Shown here one piece after another: positions 16,921 through 24,743 of a stretch of DNA of 64,000 nucleotides. The stretch's first letter is position 1; each line of letters starts with the position of its first letter. A program made the translations under genes and the position numbers. Origin of the DNA: Acidisoma cellulosilyticum (GTDB taxonomy: Bacteria; Pseudomonadota; Alphaproteobacteria; Acetobacterales; Acetobacteraceae); NCBI RefSeq assembly GCF_020621385.1, contig NZ_JAESVA010000011.1, forward strand, positions 62,001 to 126,000, written 5' to 3'. The notes beneath the pieces are model-generated. The model did no database searches, had not been told where the DNA came from, and saw nothing but the letters and a program-made list of their open reading frames with translations.

Positions 16921-18156
16921 ATGACCGAGACGTCATCTGGCCTGGCTTGGCGAAACCGGCCGCATCATCGCGCTTGGCTGGTGCAGCAAGCCATGACGAT
17001 ATTCGAGCAATTCCAGAGCGCCGTCATCGATCCGGCCGGCGGCTTTTTTTCGCTTGATGATCAGGCGCGTCCGCGGCGTGACGATCCTGTCCGCGAACTG
17101 CTGACATCCGCCCGTCTGGTGCACAGCTTTTCGATCGCGCAGATGATGGGACAGCCGGGCGCGGCCAATATCGTTGACCACGGCATGGATGCGCTTTGGA
17201 ATCTGCATAGGGATCAGTCAACGGGCGGCTATCCGTGGGAAACCAGGGGCAGCAATACCAGCCGGCAAGCTTACGGCCATGCCTTCGTCCTTCTGGCGGC
17301 GTCAAGCGCGAAGATGGCAGGGCATCCCGATGCCGACCGGCTCATCGCGGATGTCACGGGGATCATGGTCGACAAGTTCTGGGATCCGGACCTTGGCGCC
17401 ATGGCCGAGGAGTTCGACGCTGATTGGCGGCCGCTTTCCAACTATCGCGGCCAGAACGCCAATATGCATTCCGTTGAAGCGTTCATGGGCGCATTCGAAG
17501 CGACCGGTGACAGCAATTACCTCGGCATGGCAGAGCGCATTGCAACCCGTCTGATCCATCACGTGGCAAGGTCGCATGATTGGCACGTGATCGAGCATTT
17601 TGACAGGCACTGGGTGCCGGATACTGTATATCGCGGTTCCGACATGTTCCGCCCGTTTGGCACCACCCCTGGCCATTCTCTGCAATGGTCGCGGCAGATT
17701 GCCCAATTGGACGCGCTTGGATCAGGCCGGCTGGGCTGGACGATGGATGCCGCGCGTTGCCTTTTCAAGCAGGCCATCACGGATGGCTGGGACAAGGATC
17801 AGGGCGGCTTTTACTACACATTGGACTATGACAATCAGCCGCTCATCCGCGACCGGCTGTGGTGGCCGGTCTGCGAAGCCATTGCGGCCTCGGCCTATCT
17901 GCATGTCCGCACGGAAGACGCCGTGTTTGAGACATGGTATCGTAAAGTCTGGGACTGGGCCGACCGGTACATGCTCGATCATAGAATCGGCGGCTGGCAT
18001 GGCGAACTCAACGACAGGTTGGTTCCTCATAGCCGGTTCTTTTCCGGCAAGACCGATATTTACCACGCATTACATGCCTGCCTTGTTCCGCTGCTTCCCG
18101 CACGCGGCGGCTTAGCCGCCATGACGAAGATGGCGGCTTCACCGACCGTGGGATAG
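16921..18156 (+). CDS. AGE-family aldose-ketose isomerase/epimerase, YihS-like
   Basis: 411 residues, (alpha/alpha)6-barrel family of N-acylglucosamine 2-epimerase. The family's active-site patches are visible: NANMHSVEAFMGAFEATGD, PGHSLQWSRQI and DYDNQPLIRDRLWWPVCEAIAA with KTDIYHALHA near the end. YihS-type members interconvert aldoses and ketoses such as mannose, fructose and glucose. It is 14 bases after the ATPase, so it belongs to the uptake operon. It could isomerise the sugar part of the imported compound before phosphorylation. Its stop region overlaps the convergent ROK kinase gene by 18 bases. Confidence 0.82.
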   Translation: MTETSSGLAWRNRPHHRAWLVQQAMTIFEQFQSAVIDPAGGFFSLDDQARPRRDDPVRELLTSARLVHSFSIAQMMGQPGAANIVDHGMDALWNLHRDQSTGGYPWETRGSNTSRQAYGHAFVLLAASSAKMAGHPDADRLIADVTGIMVDKFWDPDLGAMAEEFDADWRPLSNYRGQNANMHSVEAFMGAFEATGDSNYLGMAERIATRLIHHVARSHDWHVIEHFDRHWVPDTVYRGSDMFRPFGTTPGHSLQWSRQIAQLDALGSGRLGWTMDAARCLFKQAITDGWDKDQGGFYYTLDYDNQPLIRDRLWWPVCEAIAASAYLHVRTEDAVFETWYRKVWDWADRYMLDHRIGGWHGELNDRLVPHSRFFSGKTDIYHALHACLVPLLPARGGLAAMTKMAASPTVG

Positions 18157-19140
18157 CTGGCCTGCTTCTGCCATCGCCCGGGCAAAGAATGCCGCGCCGA
18201 CCACGCCGGCCGCATCCTCAAGCGTTGCCCTTACGACCTCGGCCAGATTGAAGCCCGGCAGAAGCCGGTCTTTCATGACGGCTTTGATATCATCGTGCAG
18301 AAGGGGCAGGAGAGCCGATACGCCGCCCCCCATGACGATTCTTTCCGGCGCATAGAAATGTTGAAGATTGACGAATCCAGCACCGAGAAAAAACGCTTCC
18401 TCAGCCAGAATTCTGATGGCGTCCTCATCACCCATCGCGATGGCCGCGGGCAGGTCCCGTCCCGATGGGGGACGGTCCGATACGAGTGAGGCGAGAATGC
18501 CGTTGGGATTTGCGGCGATCGCCGCCGTCATCTTTTTTGCCAGAGCCGTGCCGGATGCAACGGATTCCCAGCACCCTGTCTTTCCACATGAACAGACGGC
18601 GGATGCATCGGCGATGCGCGTATGTCCGATTTCCCCGGCCAGACCCTGCGCGCCTCTCAGCAGATTGCCGTCAACGAACACGCCGCCGCCGATCCCCGTG
18701 CTGATCGTCGCATAGACAAAATTGCGGCAGTCACGCGCCGCTCCTATTTTTCCTTCACCGATCGCCGCGACCTTCGCATCATTTTCCAGCCAGACGGGAA
18801 GTACAATCTCCTTTTGCAGGTGTTGGGCCAGCGGATAGTTTTTCCATCCATCCAGAGCGGGGATATTGAGAACCGTACCATTCAGGGCGGAGAATGTGCC
18901 CGGTATACCGATACCAATCCCCCGACAGTCATTGGTTCTGACCTCTGCGATCAAAGCGGAAATCTGTGCTAATACGCCGTCCGGGCCGTTTTCGGTATCA
19001 GTCGGCAGACGCTTCTGACCGAGAATAGTGCCGTCCTTATCAAGGCAGGCCGCACGAAGCTGCGTTCCCCCAAGATCGATCCCGATGAACTGACTGTGGT
19101 CGGCGAGGAGGCTTTTGGAGATCGCTGAACTGATCGTCAT
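18139..19140 (-). CDS. ROK-family sugar kinase
   Basis: 333 residues from ATG 19140. The phosphate-binding loop GIDLGGTQLRAACLD and the second loop STGIGGGVFVDG are present. So is the ROK zinc site, CSCGKTGCWES preceded by GEIGH. There is no helix-turn-helix N-terminus, so it is a kinase and not a ROK repressor; glucose, fructose, mannose or an N-acetyl-hexosamine are candidate substrates. A GTG at 19188 would add 16 residues but lacks a ribosome binding site. It follows the PfkB kinase gene on the same strand, making a two-kinase transcript convergent with the uptake operon. Confidence 0.8.
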   Translation of the reverse strand: MTISSAISKSLLADHSQFIGIDLGGTQLRAACLDKDGTILGQKRLPTDTENGPDGVLAQISALIAEVRTNDCRGIGIGIPGTFSALNGTVLNIPALDGWKNYPLAQHLQKEIVLPVWLENDAKVAAIGEGKIGAARDCRNFVYATISTGIGGGVFVDGNLLRGAQGLAGEIGHTRIADASAVCSCGKTGCWESVASGTALAKKMTAAIAANPNGILASLVSDRPPSGRDLPAAIAMGDEDAIRILAEEAFFLGAGFVNLQHFYAPERIVMGGGVSALLPLLHDDIKAVMKDRLLPGFNLAEVVRATLEDAAGVVGAAFFARAMAEAGQLSHGR

Positions 19141-19227
19141 CAAGGTAAAGACTTCTCGCAATGGGAAAACTGATAGTGTCGGGCTCACGCTGCGGCGACG
19201 CCGGCGCGTGCCGACAAAAAAGTCTCG

Positions 19228-20022
19228 CTAGATTTCGAGAGGCATCTGTGGAAATCCACCGATATGTGTGCAAGTCACTGCAGCGGCATCGCGGCCCGCC
19301 TCAAGGCATGCGTTAACATCCCGGCCGAGAAGCTGGGCTGCGAGGAAGGCGGCAATGAATGTATCGCCCGCACCGAGAGTATCCACAATTTTGGTTGTAT
19401 GCGCTCCAACCTCGAAGACCGAGCGTCCGTCGGATGCCAGACTTCCTATTGGGCCCATGGTCACGACGGCAAGTTTTGCACCTTGAGCTAAAGCGTGATT
19501 TGCGAGTGTGATAGCGCGGTCGCGACAAGGCCCGGCAGATGCAAAGGCAAGATCAAGCCCAGCCGCATTGCCGTTTACGGCGAGGTCCTGCGACAGGCTG
19601 AGGCCCATAGATTTGAGTTTTTCCTGACATTGGCCTGAATCGCCCATCCAACCGAGATGGATATGTCTCATGACATTGAGCTGTTCAAACTCCATCGGAG
19701 TTACCCGGTAGTCAAGGCAAACACCGAACTCCTCCAATCCGATGACACGGTCGCCCGTATCATCATGCGTCAGCTCGGTGAAGGCTGTTACCCCTTGTGC
19801 GATCCGCACATGACCGATGTCTACACCATTGGCGGCCAGTTCATTGATCGTCCTGCGGCCGGCATCATCATCGCCGACTGCGCCGAAATAGGCGCAGTGC
19901 ATCCCGGCACGAGCAAGATGCACGGCGACGTTGAGTGCGTTTCCACCCACGGTCGAGAGGCTGGTCGGGTGACCATATCGATCGATACAATTGTCGCCCA
20001 CAGTTGCAACCTTGATCGGCAA
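19228..20022 (-). CDS. PfkB-family kinase, fructoselysine 6-kinase (FrlD)-like
   Basis: 264 residues with the PfkB signatures GGNALNVAVHLARAG near the N-terminus and DTLGAGDTFIAAFLAAQ near the C-terminus. The opening VATVGDNCIDRYGH, then VGDDDAGRRTINELAANGVD and IAQGVTAFTELTHDD, parallels E. coli FrlD closely as I recall it. FrlD phosphorylates fructoselysine at C6 before FrlB deglycation. I start it at a TTG (20022), seven bases after GGGAG; another TTG at 20028 is too close to that site. Together with the FrlB-like gene it makes Amadori-product catabolism the best reading of this locus. Confidence 0.78.
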   Translation of the reverse strand: MPIKVATVGDNCIDRYGHPTSLSTVGGNALNVAVHLARAGMHCAYFGAVGDDDAGRRTINELAANGVDIGHVRIAQGVTAFTELTHDDTGDRVIGLEEFGVCLDYRVTPMEFEQLNVMRHIHLGWMGDSGQCQEKLKSMGLSLSQDLAVNGNAAGLDLAFASAGPCRDRAITLANHALAQGAKLAVVTMGPIGSLASDGRSVFEVGAHTTKIVDTLGAGDTFIAAFLAAQLLGRDVNACLEAGRDAAAVTCTHIGGFPQMPLEI

Positions 20023-20625
20023 GACCAAACTCCCAAAATCCCGTACTGTTCGATTGGTTTAGCAAATTACGTTGTTCTTGTCTTGCGATGTGGATGCTGC
20101 AGAAGCATTTTGAGATATGTTTGTTGATTTCCGCGAGGAGCCGGCCCGGGCCGGCCTGAGCTCCCCAAGGGGAACTGGGTTCATCCGCATAAAGCGTGCA
20201 GATCGACTGGCTGTCACATTGCATGAATCTGGCCATGAATCTGGGTCTTTCGCGATTTGTGGGGTCTTCCTCAAAGTTTGGGCGCGCCGCCTCGCGATGC
20301 GCTTCCGTGGCAAAGATCCGGAACGCCTCGATGATGGATGGATGATGCGCATGGTTTCGGCCTCTATGGCATAAAGCGATTTGTTCTGCTTTGCGTAATG
20401 ATAGGGCAACATTCTGCAATTTCATTCGTGGACGATCGAGAAATGGTCGGTGGAAGTCCAAATCAACCGACTGAAGACGCTAAAGCGCTCCATATATGGG
20501 CGCGCGAACACAGATCAGCTGCAAGCTCGCACAATGCCACTGCATCAGCCCACACTCTGAGGAATACACCATGATGTGCAGCGTGACACCAAAGATTCAA
20601 CGATGCCGAAATGAGGTGTTTTGAG
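20023..20625. other. Gene-poor stretch upstream of the kinase pair
   Basis: About 600 bases with no open frame I can assign. Minus-strand frames contain protein-like pieces (IIEAFRIFATEAHREAA) broken by stops and lacking known motifs, so a decayed gene is possible. A 16-base perfect palindrome, GCCGGCCCGGGCCGGC, lies at 20140-20155. The promoter for the kinase pair should be just above 20022. Confidence 0.4.
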
Positions 20626-20974
20626 GTGGCCGGCCTGAATGTCGGTGGGACGCGCATCCTGGTCTTTACCCTGTCAGGCCTTCTGGCCGGAACCGTGGAT
20701 TGCTGCTGACAGGAATGCTGGCCAATGCTGATCCCAATCTCGGCCTCGGCTACGAACTCGACGTCATTGCGGCGGTGGTGCTCGGCGGTGTCACGCTGAC
20801 CGGCGGTCGTGGCTCCATCGTCGGCGTGGTGGTTGGCGCGGCACTGATGGGGTTGCTGCGCAACGCGTTCGTGCTGCTCGCGTCTCCGGCTATTGGCAAA
20901 TCATAACAATCGGCGTCGTCGTTATCCTGGCCGTGGGTGCAGACAGCCTGAACCGAGCGATAGAAGAAGATTGA
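20626..20974 (+). pseudogene. Decayed ribose-type ABC permease (RbsC/FrcC C-terminus)
   Basis: Conceptual joining of three frames gives the C-terminal third of a sugar ABC permease: AGLNVGGTRILVFTLSGLLAG, then LTGMLANADPNLGLGYELD with VVLGGVTLTGGRGS, then SGYWQIITIGVVVILAVGAD ending at TGA 20972-20974. A one-base loss near 20697 and a second shift near 20880 break the frame, and the first two thirds are missing. It is followed nine bases later by a broken binding-protein gene, so an entire ribose-type transporter has been lost here. Confidence 0.8.
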
Positions 20975-20983
20975 GGGAGTGGC

Positions 20984-21157
20984 ATGAACTTTACCCATCG
21001 GCTTGTCCTGCTATCCGCCAGCGCATTGGCTGTGGCACCCTATCGCCAGGCCCGTGCGGACAGTGTTCCGCTGCCCGCTGCCACCACGGCGGTGGGCGGC
21101 ACGGTGGCAGCGCAAGGAAGGCATCACCAAGAGCTTCGTCGGCGCTCCGTTGAATGA
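20984..21157 (+). pseudogene. Truncated sugar-binding protein gene (signal peptide only)
   Basis: Begins MNFTHRLVLLSASALAVAP, a Sec signal peptide ending near QARADSVPLPA, as expected for an RbsB-type periplasmic binding protein after its permease. The frame then shifts: the original frame would continue as GITKSFVGAPLNEL while the open frame ends at 21157. About 58 codons remain of some 320. GGGAG precedes the ATG, so the remnant may still be translated. Confidence 0.6.
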
Positions 21158-21300
21158 GCTTCAGGAATCAACTGAATTCAAATCCGATTGTTTCAACGAC
21201 GCCCTTGGCATAGTTTTAGCGATTGAGTTGCTTCGATCGCGCAAAGCATGAGGCAATTTAGTGTCAGGGTTCTAGGTTGAACTTTTAAGGAACACGGGCA

Positions 21301-22353
21301 ATGGAATACCGACAGCTTGGCCGATCAGGCCTCAAAATTTCGACGATCACAATGGGCACTATGACCTTCGGGGGCGTTGGATGGGCCCAGAAGGTCGGTG
21401 ATGTTGGTGTAGGCGAGGCTCGCCGGTTGGTGGATCTCTGCATCGACGCAGGGGTCAATCTTATCGATACGGCGGATGCCTATTCTCAGGGCGTTTGCGA
21501 GGAAATTCTAGGCGAGATAATTGGCGGTCCGCGCAAACAAGGGGTACTGATCGCCACCAAGGTGCGTTTTCCGATGGGCGACGGACCAAACGATCTTGGC
21601 CTGTCGCGCCAGCATTTGATCGCGGCTTGCGAGGCGAGCCTCAGGCGCATGCGGACCGATGTCATTGATCTGTATCAGGTCCATGAATGGGACGGTCTGA
21701 CACCTGTGGAGGAAACGATGGAGGCGCTCGACACACTCGTGCGCCAAGGCAAGGTGCGTTACGTCGGATGTTCCAATTTCTCCGGTTGGCACATCATGAA
21801 GGCGCTCGGTATTTCCGAACGCGACCGTTACCAGCGCTTTGTCAGCCAGCAAATTCATTATACGCTGGAAACGCGAGACGCCGAGAACGAGCTGATTCCG
21901 ATCAGTGTCGATCAGGGCTTGGGCGTGTTGGTCTGGAGCCCGCTCGCTGGCGGTCTTTTATCCGGAAAGCATCGTCGCAATCAGGAAACGCCCGAAGGCA
22001 CGCGCCAATTCGCCGGATGGACGGAGCCGCCCATCCGCGACGAGGATCGGCTGTGGAATATCGTCGACACGCTGATCGAGATCGCAAGCGGTCGGACTGT
22101 ATCTGCCGCTCAGGTGGCGCTCGCCTGGCTTCTCGGCCGCAAGGGTGTGACCTCCGTTGTCATCGGCGGACGAACGGAAGCCCAATTCAAAGACAATCTT
22201 GCTGCGGCCGATTTGAAGCTGACCGATGAGGAGCGGGCTAAACTGGACAAGGTCAGCCTACCCTGGCTGAATTACCCCTATTGGCATCAGAGAAATACGG
22301 CCAGTGATCGCCTGAGCGAAGCTGATTTCAGTCTGCTCGCGCCCTATCTCTGA
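21301..22353 (+). CDS. Aldo/keto reductase
   Basis: 350 residues, AKR fold. NADPH-dependent oxidoreductase of unknown substrate. The catalytic tetrad is visible: Asp in LIDTADAYS, Tyr in the same segment, Lys in LIATKVRF and His in LYQVHEWDG. The cofactor-binding C-terminal region has LAWLLGRKGVTSVVIGGRTE. AAGGA lies upstream of the ATG. It is convergent with a second, distinct aldo/keto reductase at 22599-23579. The decayed sugar transporter just upstream suggests it once belonged to a sugar operon. Confidence 0.88.
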   Translation: MEYRQLGRSGLKISTITMGTMTFGGVGWAQKVGDVGVGEARRLVDLCIDAGVNLIDTADAYSQGVCEEILGEIIGGPRKQGVLIATKVRFPMGDGPNDLGLSRQHLIAACEASLRRMRTDVIDLYQVHEWDGLTPVEETMEALDTLVRQGKVRYVGCSNFSGWHIMKALGISERDRYQRFVSQQIHYTLETRDAENELIPISVDQGLGVLVWSPLAGGLLSGKHRRNQETPEGTRQFAGWTEPPIRDEDRLWNIVDTLIEIASGRTVSAAQVALAWLLGRKGVTSVVIGGRTEAQFKDNLAAADLKLTDEERAKLDKVSLPWLNYPYWHQRNTASDRLSEADFSLLAPYL

Positions 22354-22598
22354 GGCAAGGACGAGGCGATAAGACCGGTGGCGTCAGCATCCTGGACAAG
22401 CGTCTTGAGATGAGCGCCACCGGGTTGTCATAGGATGAGGTAACAATCTTAGAGCAGATCGGCAGGATGACGATCAGGTGAAATTGCCTTGTCACCACTG
22501 CAATATCGTAAGATCGAATTGAGAACGGGCCATACGAAAAAGGGGAGGGAGCAGGATCAATCATTTTAGGGACCATGATCTTGCTTCCCCGTGAGGGA

Positions 22599-23579
22599 TT
22601 AGACGAACCCTGCGACGGCGTGGGGAAGATAGGATGCTTCGAGCTGTTTTACCTCATCGCTCGTGAGCTCAATATCGACGGCTGCGACTGCGTCATCCAG
22701 GTGACCGGATTTGGTGGCACCGACGATTGGCGAGCTAATGCCGGGCTTGCCGAGCAGCCAGGCCAACGCCACCTGAGCGCGCGGGATGCCACGATGCTCC
22801 GCGACCGCCCGCACCGCATCCGTCACGCGACGGTCAGCCTCGCCGACATTTGCATAGAGCATTTTGCCGAATTCGTCCGTCTCGGAGCGGGCACTTGCCG
22901 CGTCCCAGTCACGCGTCAGGCGGCCCCGCGCCAGCGGACTCCAGGGGATGACGCCGATGCCTTCTTTCCGGCAGAGCGGTAGCATCTCACGCTCCTCCTC
23001 ACGGTACAGAAGATTGACGTAGTTCTGCATGCTGACGAAGCGGGTCCAGCCATGGCGTTCGGAGATCGCGAGGGCTTGCGCGAATTGCCAGGCGAACATG
23101 GATGACGCGCCAATGTAACGCGCCTTGCCGGCCTTCACCACATCATGCAGCGCTTCGAGCGTTTCCTCGATCGGTGTCGCATAATCCCAGCGGTGGATCT
23201 GGTAGAGATCGACGTAATCCGTGCCAAGCCGGCGCAGGCTGGCATCAATCTCGATCATGATGGCGCGGCGCGACAATCCGCCGCCATTGGGGCCGGGACG
23301 CATACGGTGCTGCACCTTGGTGGCGATCACCACTTGCTCGCGGGTCGCAAAATCCTTGAGCGCGCGGCCGACAATTTCCTCGCTCGTGCCATCGGAATAG
23401 ACATTGGCGGTGTCGAAGAAATTGATCCCTGCCTCCAGGGCCTGACGGATGAAGGGGCGGCTTTCGTCCTCCGGCAAAGTCCAGAGATGCGGACCCCTTT
23501 CAGGGATGCCGTAACTCATGCAGCCGAGGCAAATTTTGGAAACTTCAAGGCCTGTGCGGCCAAGGTTGACATATTTCAT
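22599..23579 (-). CDS. Aldo/keto reductase, divergent from a LysR regulator
   Basis: 326 residues. Tetrad residues lie in FFDTANVYSDG (Asp, Tyr), VIATKVQH (Lys) and LYQIHRWDY (His). The C-terminus has VALAWLLGKPGISSPIVGATK, the NADPH-binding loop. Overall it resembles the YajO/Tas-like or mogR group of aldo/keto reductases. It is transcribed away from a LysR gene across a 216-base gap, the standard layout for a LysR target. It is only moderately similar to the reductase at 21301-22353, so this is not a recent duplication. Confidence 0.88.
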   Translation of the reverse strand: MKYVNLGRTGLEVSKICLGCMSYGIPERGPHLWTLPEDESRPFIRQALEAGINFFDTANVYSDGTSEEIVGRALKDFATREQVVIATKVQHRMRPGPNGGGLSRRAIMIEIDASLRRLGTDYVDLYQIHRWDYATPIEETLEALHDVVKAGKARYIGASSMFAWQFAQALAISERHGWTRFVSMQNYVNLLYREEEREMLPLCRKEGIGVIPWSPLARGRLTRDWDAASARSETDEFGKMLYANVGEADRRVTDAVRAVAEHRGIPRAQVALAWLLGKPGISSPIVGATKSGHLDDAVAAVDIELTSDEVKQLEASYLPHAVAGFV

Positions 23580-23795
23580 TTGGCTAGTCTCCGCTGAGGA
23601 AGTTCCGGCTTATTGTCTGTTTCAAGGTCGGGAGCTTTTCCGTCATGAGAGATCTCCGACAACGAATTGGGGGTAGGTTCTGAAGGGCCCCTTTTCCCGA
23701 ACGCAGCCCAGTCTATCCCCCCGCTCTCTATTGTATTAGTAGGGTAATCATGCATGCGGTTATGACATTTTACCATTAATCGGGGGTGCCCAAGG
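23580..23795. promoter_or_regulatory. Divergent promoter region between aldo/keto reductase and LysR gene
   Basis: 216 bases, AT-richer than its flanks, which must hold both promoters and the LysR binding site. The tract near 23725-23760 (TTGTATTAGTAGGGTAATC) has the T-rich/A-rich look of such sites, but no clean T-N11-A dyad could be fixed. Confidence 0.4.
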
Positions 23796-24743
23796 ATGAC
23801 GCGCGAGGATCTTGGGGACATTCTCAATTTGATCGCCATCGTGGAGGAGGGGAGCTTCACCAAGGCTGCCGCGAGGCTCGGTGTCTCGCAATCGACATTA
23901 AGCCATGGCATTCGCAGGCTTGAAGAGCGTCTGGGTATCCTCCTTCTTGCAAGAACGACGCGCAGTGTCGCATCAACCCCGGCCGGGGAGCGGTTGATGG
24001 AGATTGTGCGACCCGCGTTCACGGATATAGCGGCGCGCCTGTCGGACCTGCGGTCCTCTCAGGCAAGGCCGGCCGGCACAATCCGCATCACAACGCCTGA
24101 ACACGCGGCAAGAACGTTGCTATTGCCAGCGGTAAAACTGTTTGTCGCGGATTACCCGGATATCACGGTGGAGCTGGTCATCGATTCCCATCTGACCGAT
24201 ATCGTGGCCGAACGATTTGATGCGGGTGTGCGGATCGGCGAGCTAATTGCGAAGGACATGATCGCGATCAGTATCGGTCCACCGATGCGTATGGCGGCAG
24301 TGGCGTCGCCGGCCTATTTCGCAAATTATCCTTTGCCGAAATCGCCGCGCGACTTGGCGGCCCATTGCTGCATCAATCAGAGATTGAGCGCAGGTTCGCT
24401 TTATGCCTGGGAGTTTGCAAAAGCGGGCCAGAAGCTTCGCGTTCGCGTTGGCGGCAATATCGTCCTCAATCGCGTTCCGCTGATCGTGGATGCGGCCCTG
24501 GCCGGTTGCGGTATCGCTTTTGTCATTGAAGACCAAGTGGAGTCCGAAATGAGAGAGGGAACCCTATTGCGGGTATTGGAGGACTGGTGCGAACCTTTCG
24601 ACGGCTATCATCTCTACTATGCGAACCATCGGCAACAATCATTGGCATTCTCCCTATTTGTGGAGGCGTTGCGTCGAACGGCCAGCACCGCAAGCTTGGC
24701 GCTTAATCGACTGGCATGGAGATCTGATGAAGACAAGCTCTAG
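23796..24743 (+). CDS. LysR-family transcriptional regulator
   Basis: 315 residues. The N-terminal helix-turn-helix has ILNLIAIVEEGSFTKAAARL, then GVSQSTLSHGIRRLEERLGI and LLARTTRSVASTPAGE. The C-terminal substrate-binding region follows (about residues 92-295, with RITTPEHAARTLLLPAV and FDAGVRIGELIAKDM). It probably controls the divergent aldo/keto reductase gene. Its stop overlaps the convergent sulfotransferase gene by four bases. Confidence 0.9.
   Translation: MTREDLGDILNLIAIVEEGSFTKAAARLGVSQSTLSHGIRRLEERLGILLLARTTRSVASTPAGERLMEIVRPAFTDIAARLSDLRSSQARPAGTIRITTPEHAARTLLLPAVKLFVADYPDITVELVIDSHLTDIVAERFDAGVRIGELIAKDMIAISIGPPMRMAAVASPAYFANYPLPKSPRDLAAHCCINQRLSAGSLYAWEFAKAGQKLRVRVGGNIVLNRVPLIVDAALAGCGIAFVIEDQVESEMREGTLLRVLEDWCEPFDGYHLYYANHRQQSLAFSLFVEALRRTASTASLALNRLAWRSDEDKL

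Noticed and set aside
20140-20155. 16-base palindrome GCCGGCCCGGGCCGGC
   Set aside because: Perfect symmetry but built of simple GC steps that arise easily in GC-rich DNA; no gene context supports a site.
20117-20461. Short frames on both strands above the kinase pair
   Set aside because: No domain, no upstream ribosome binding site and no continuity; noted only as a gene-poor region.
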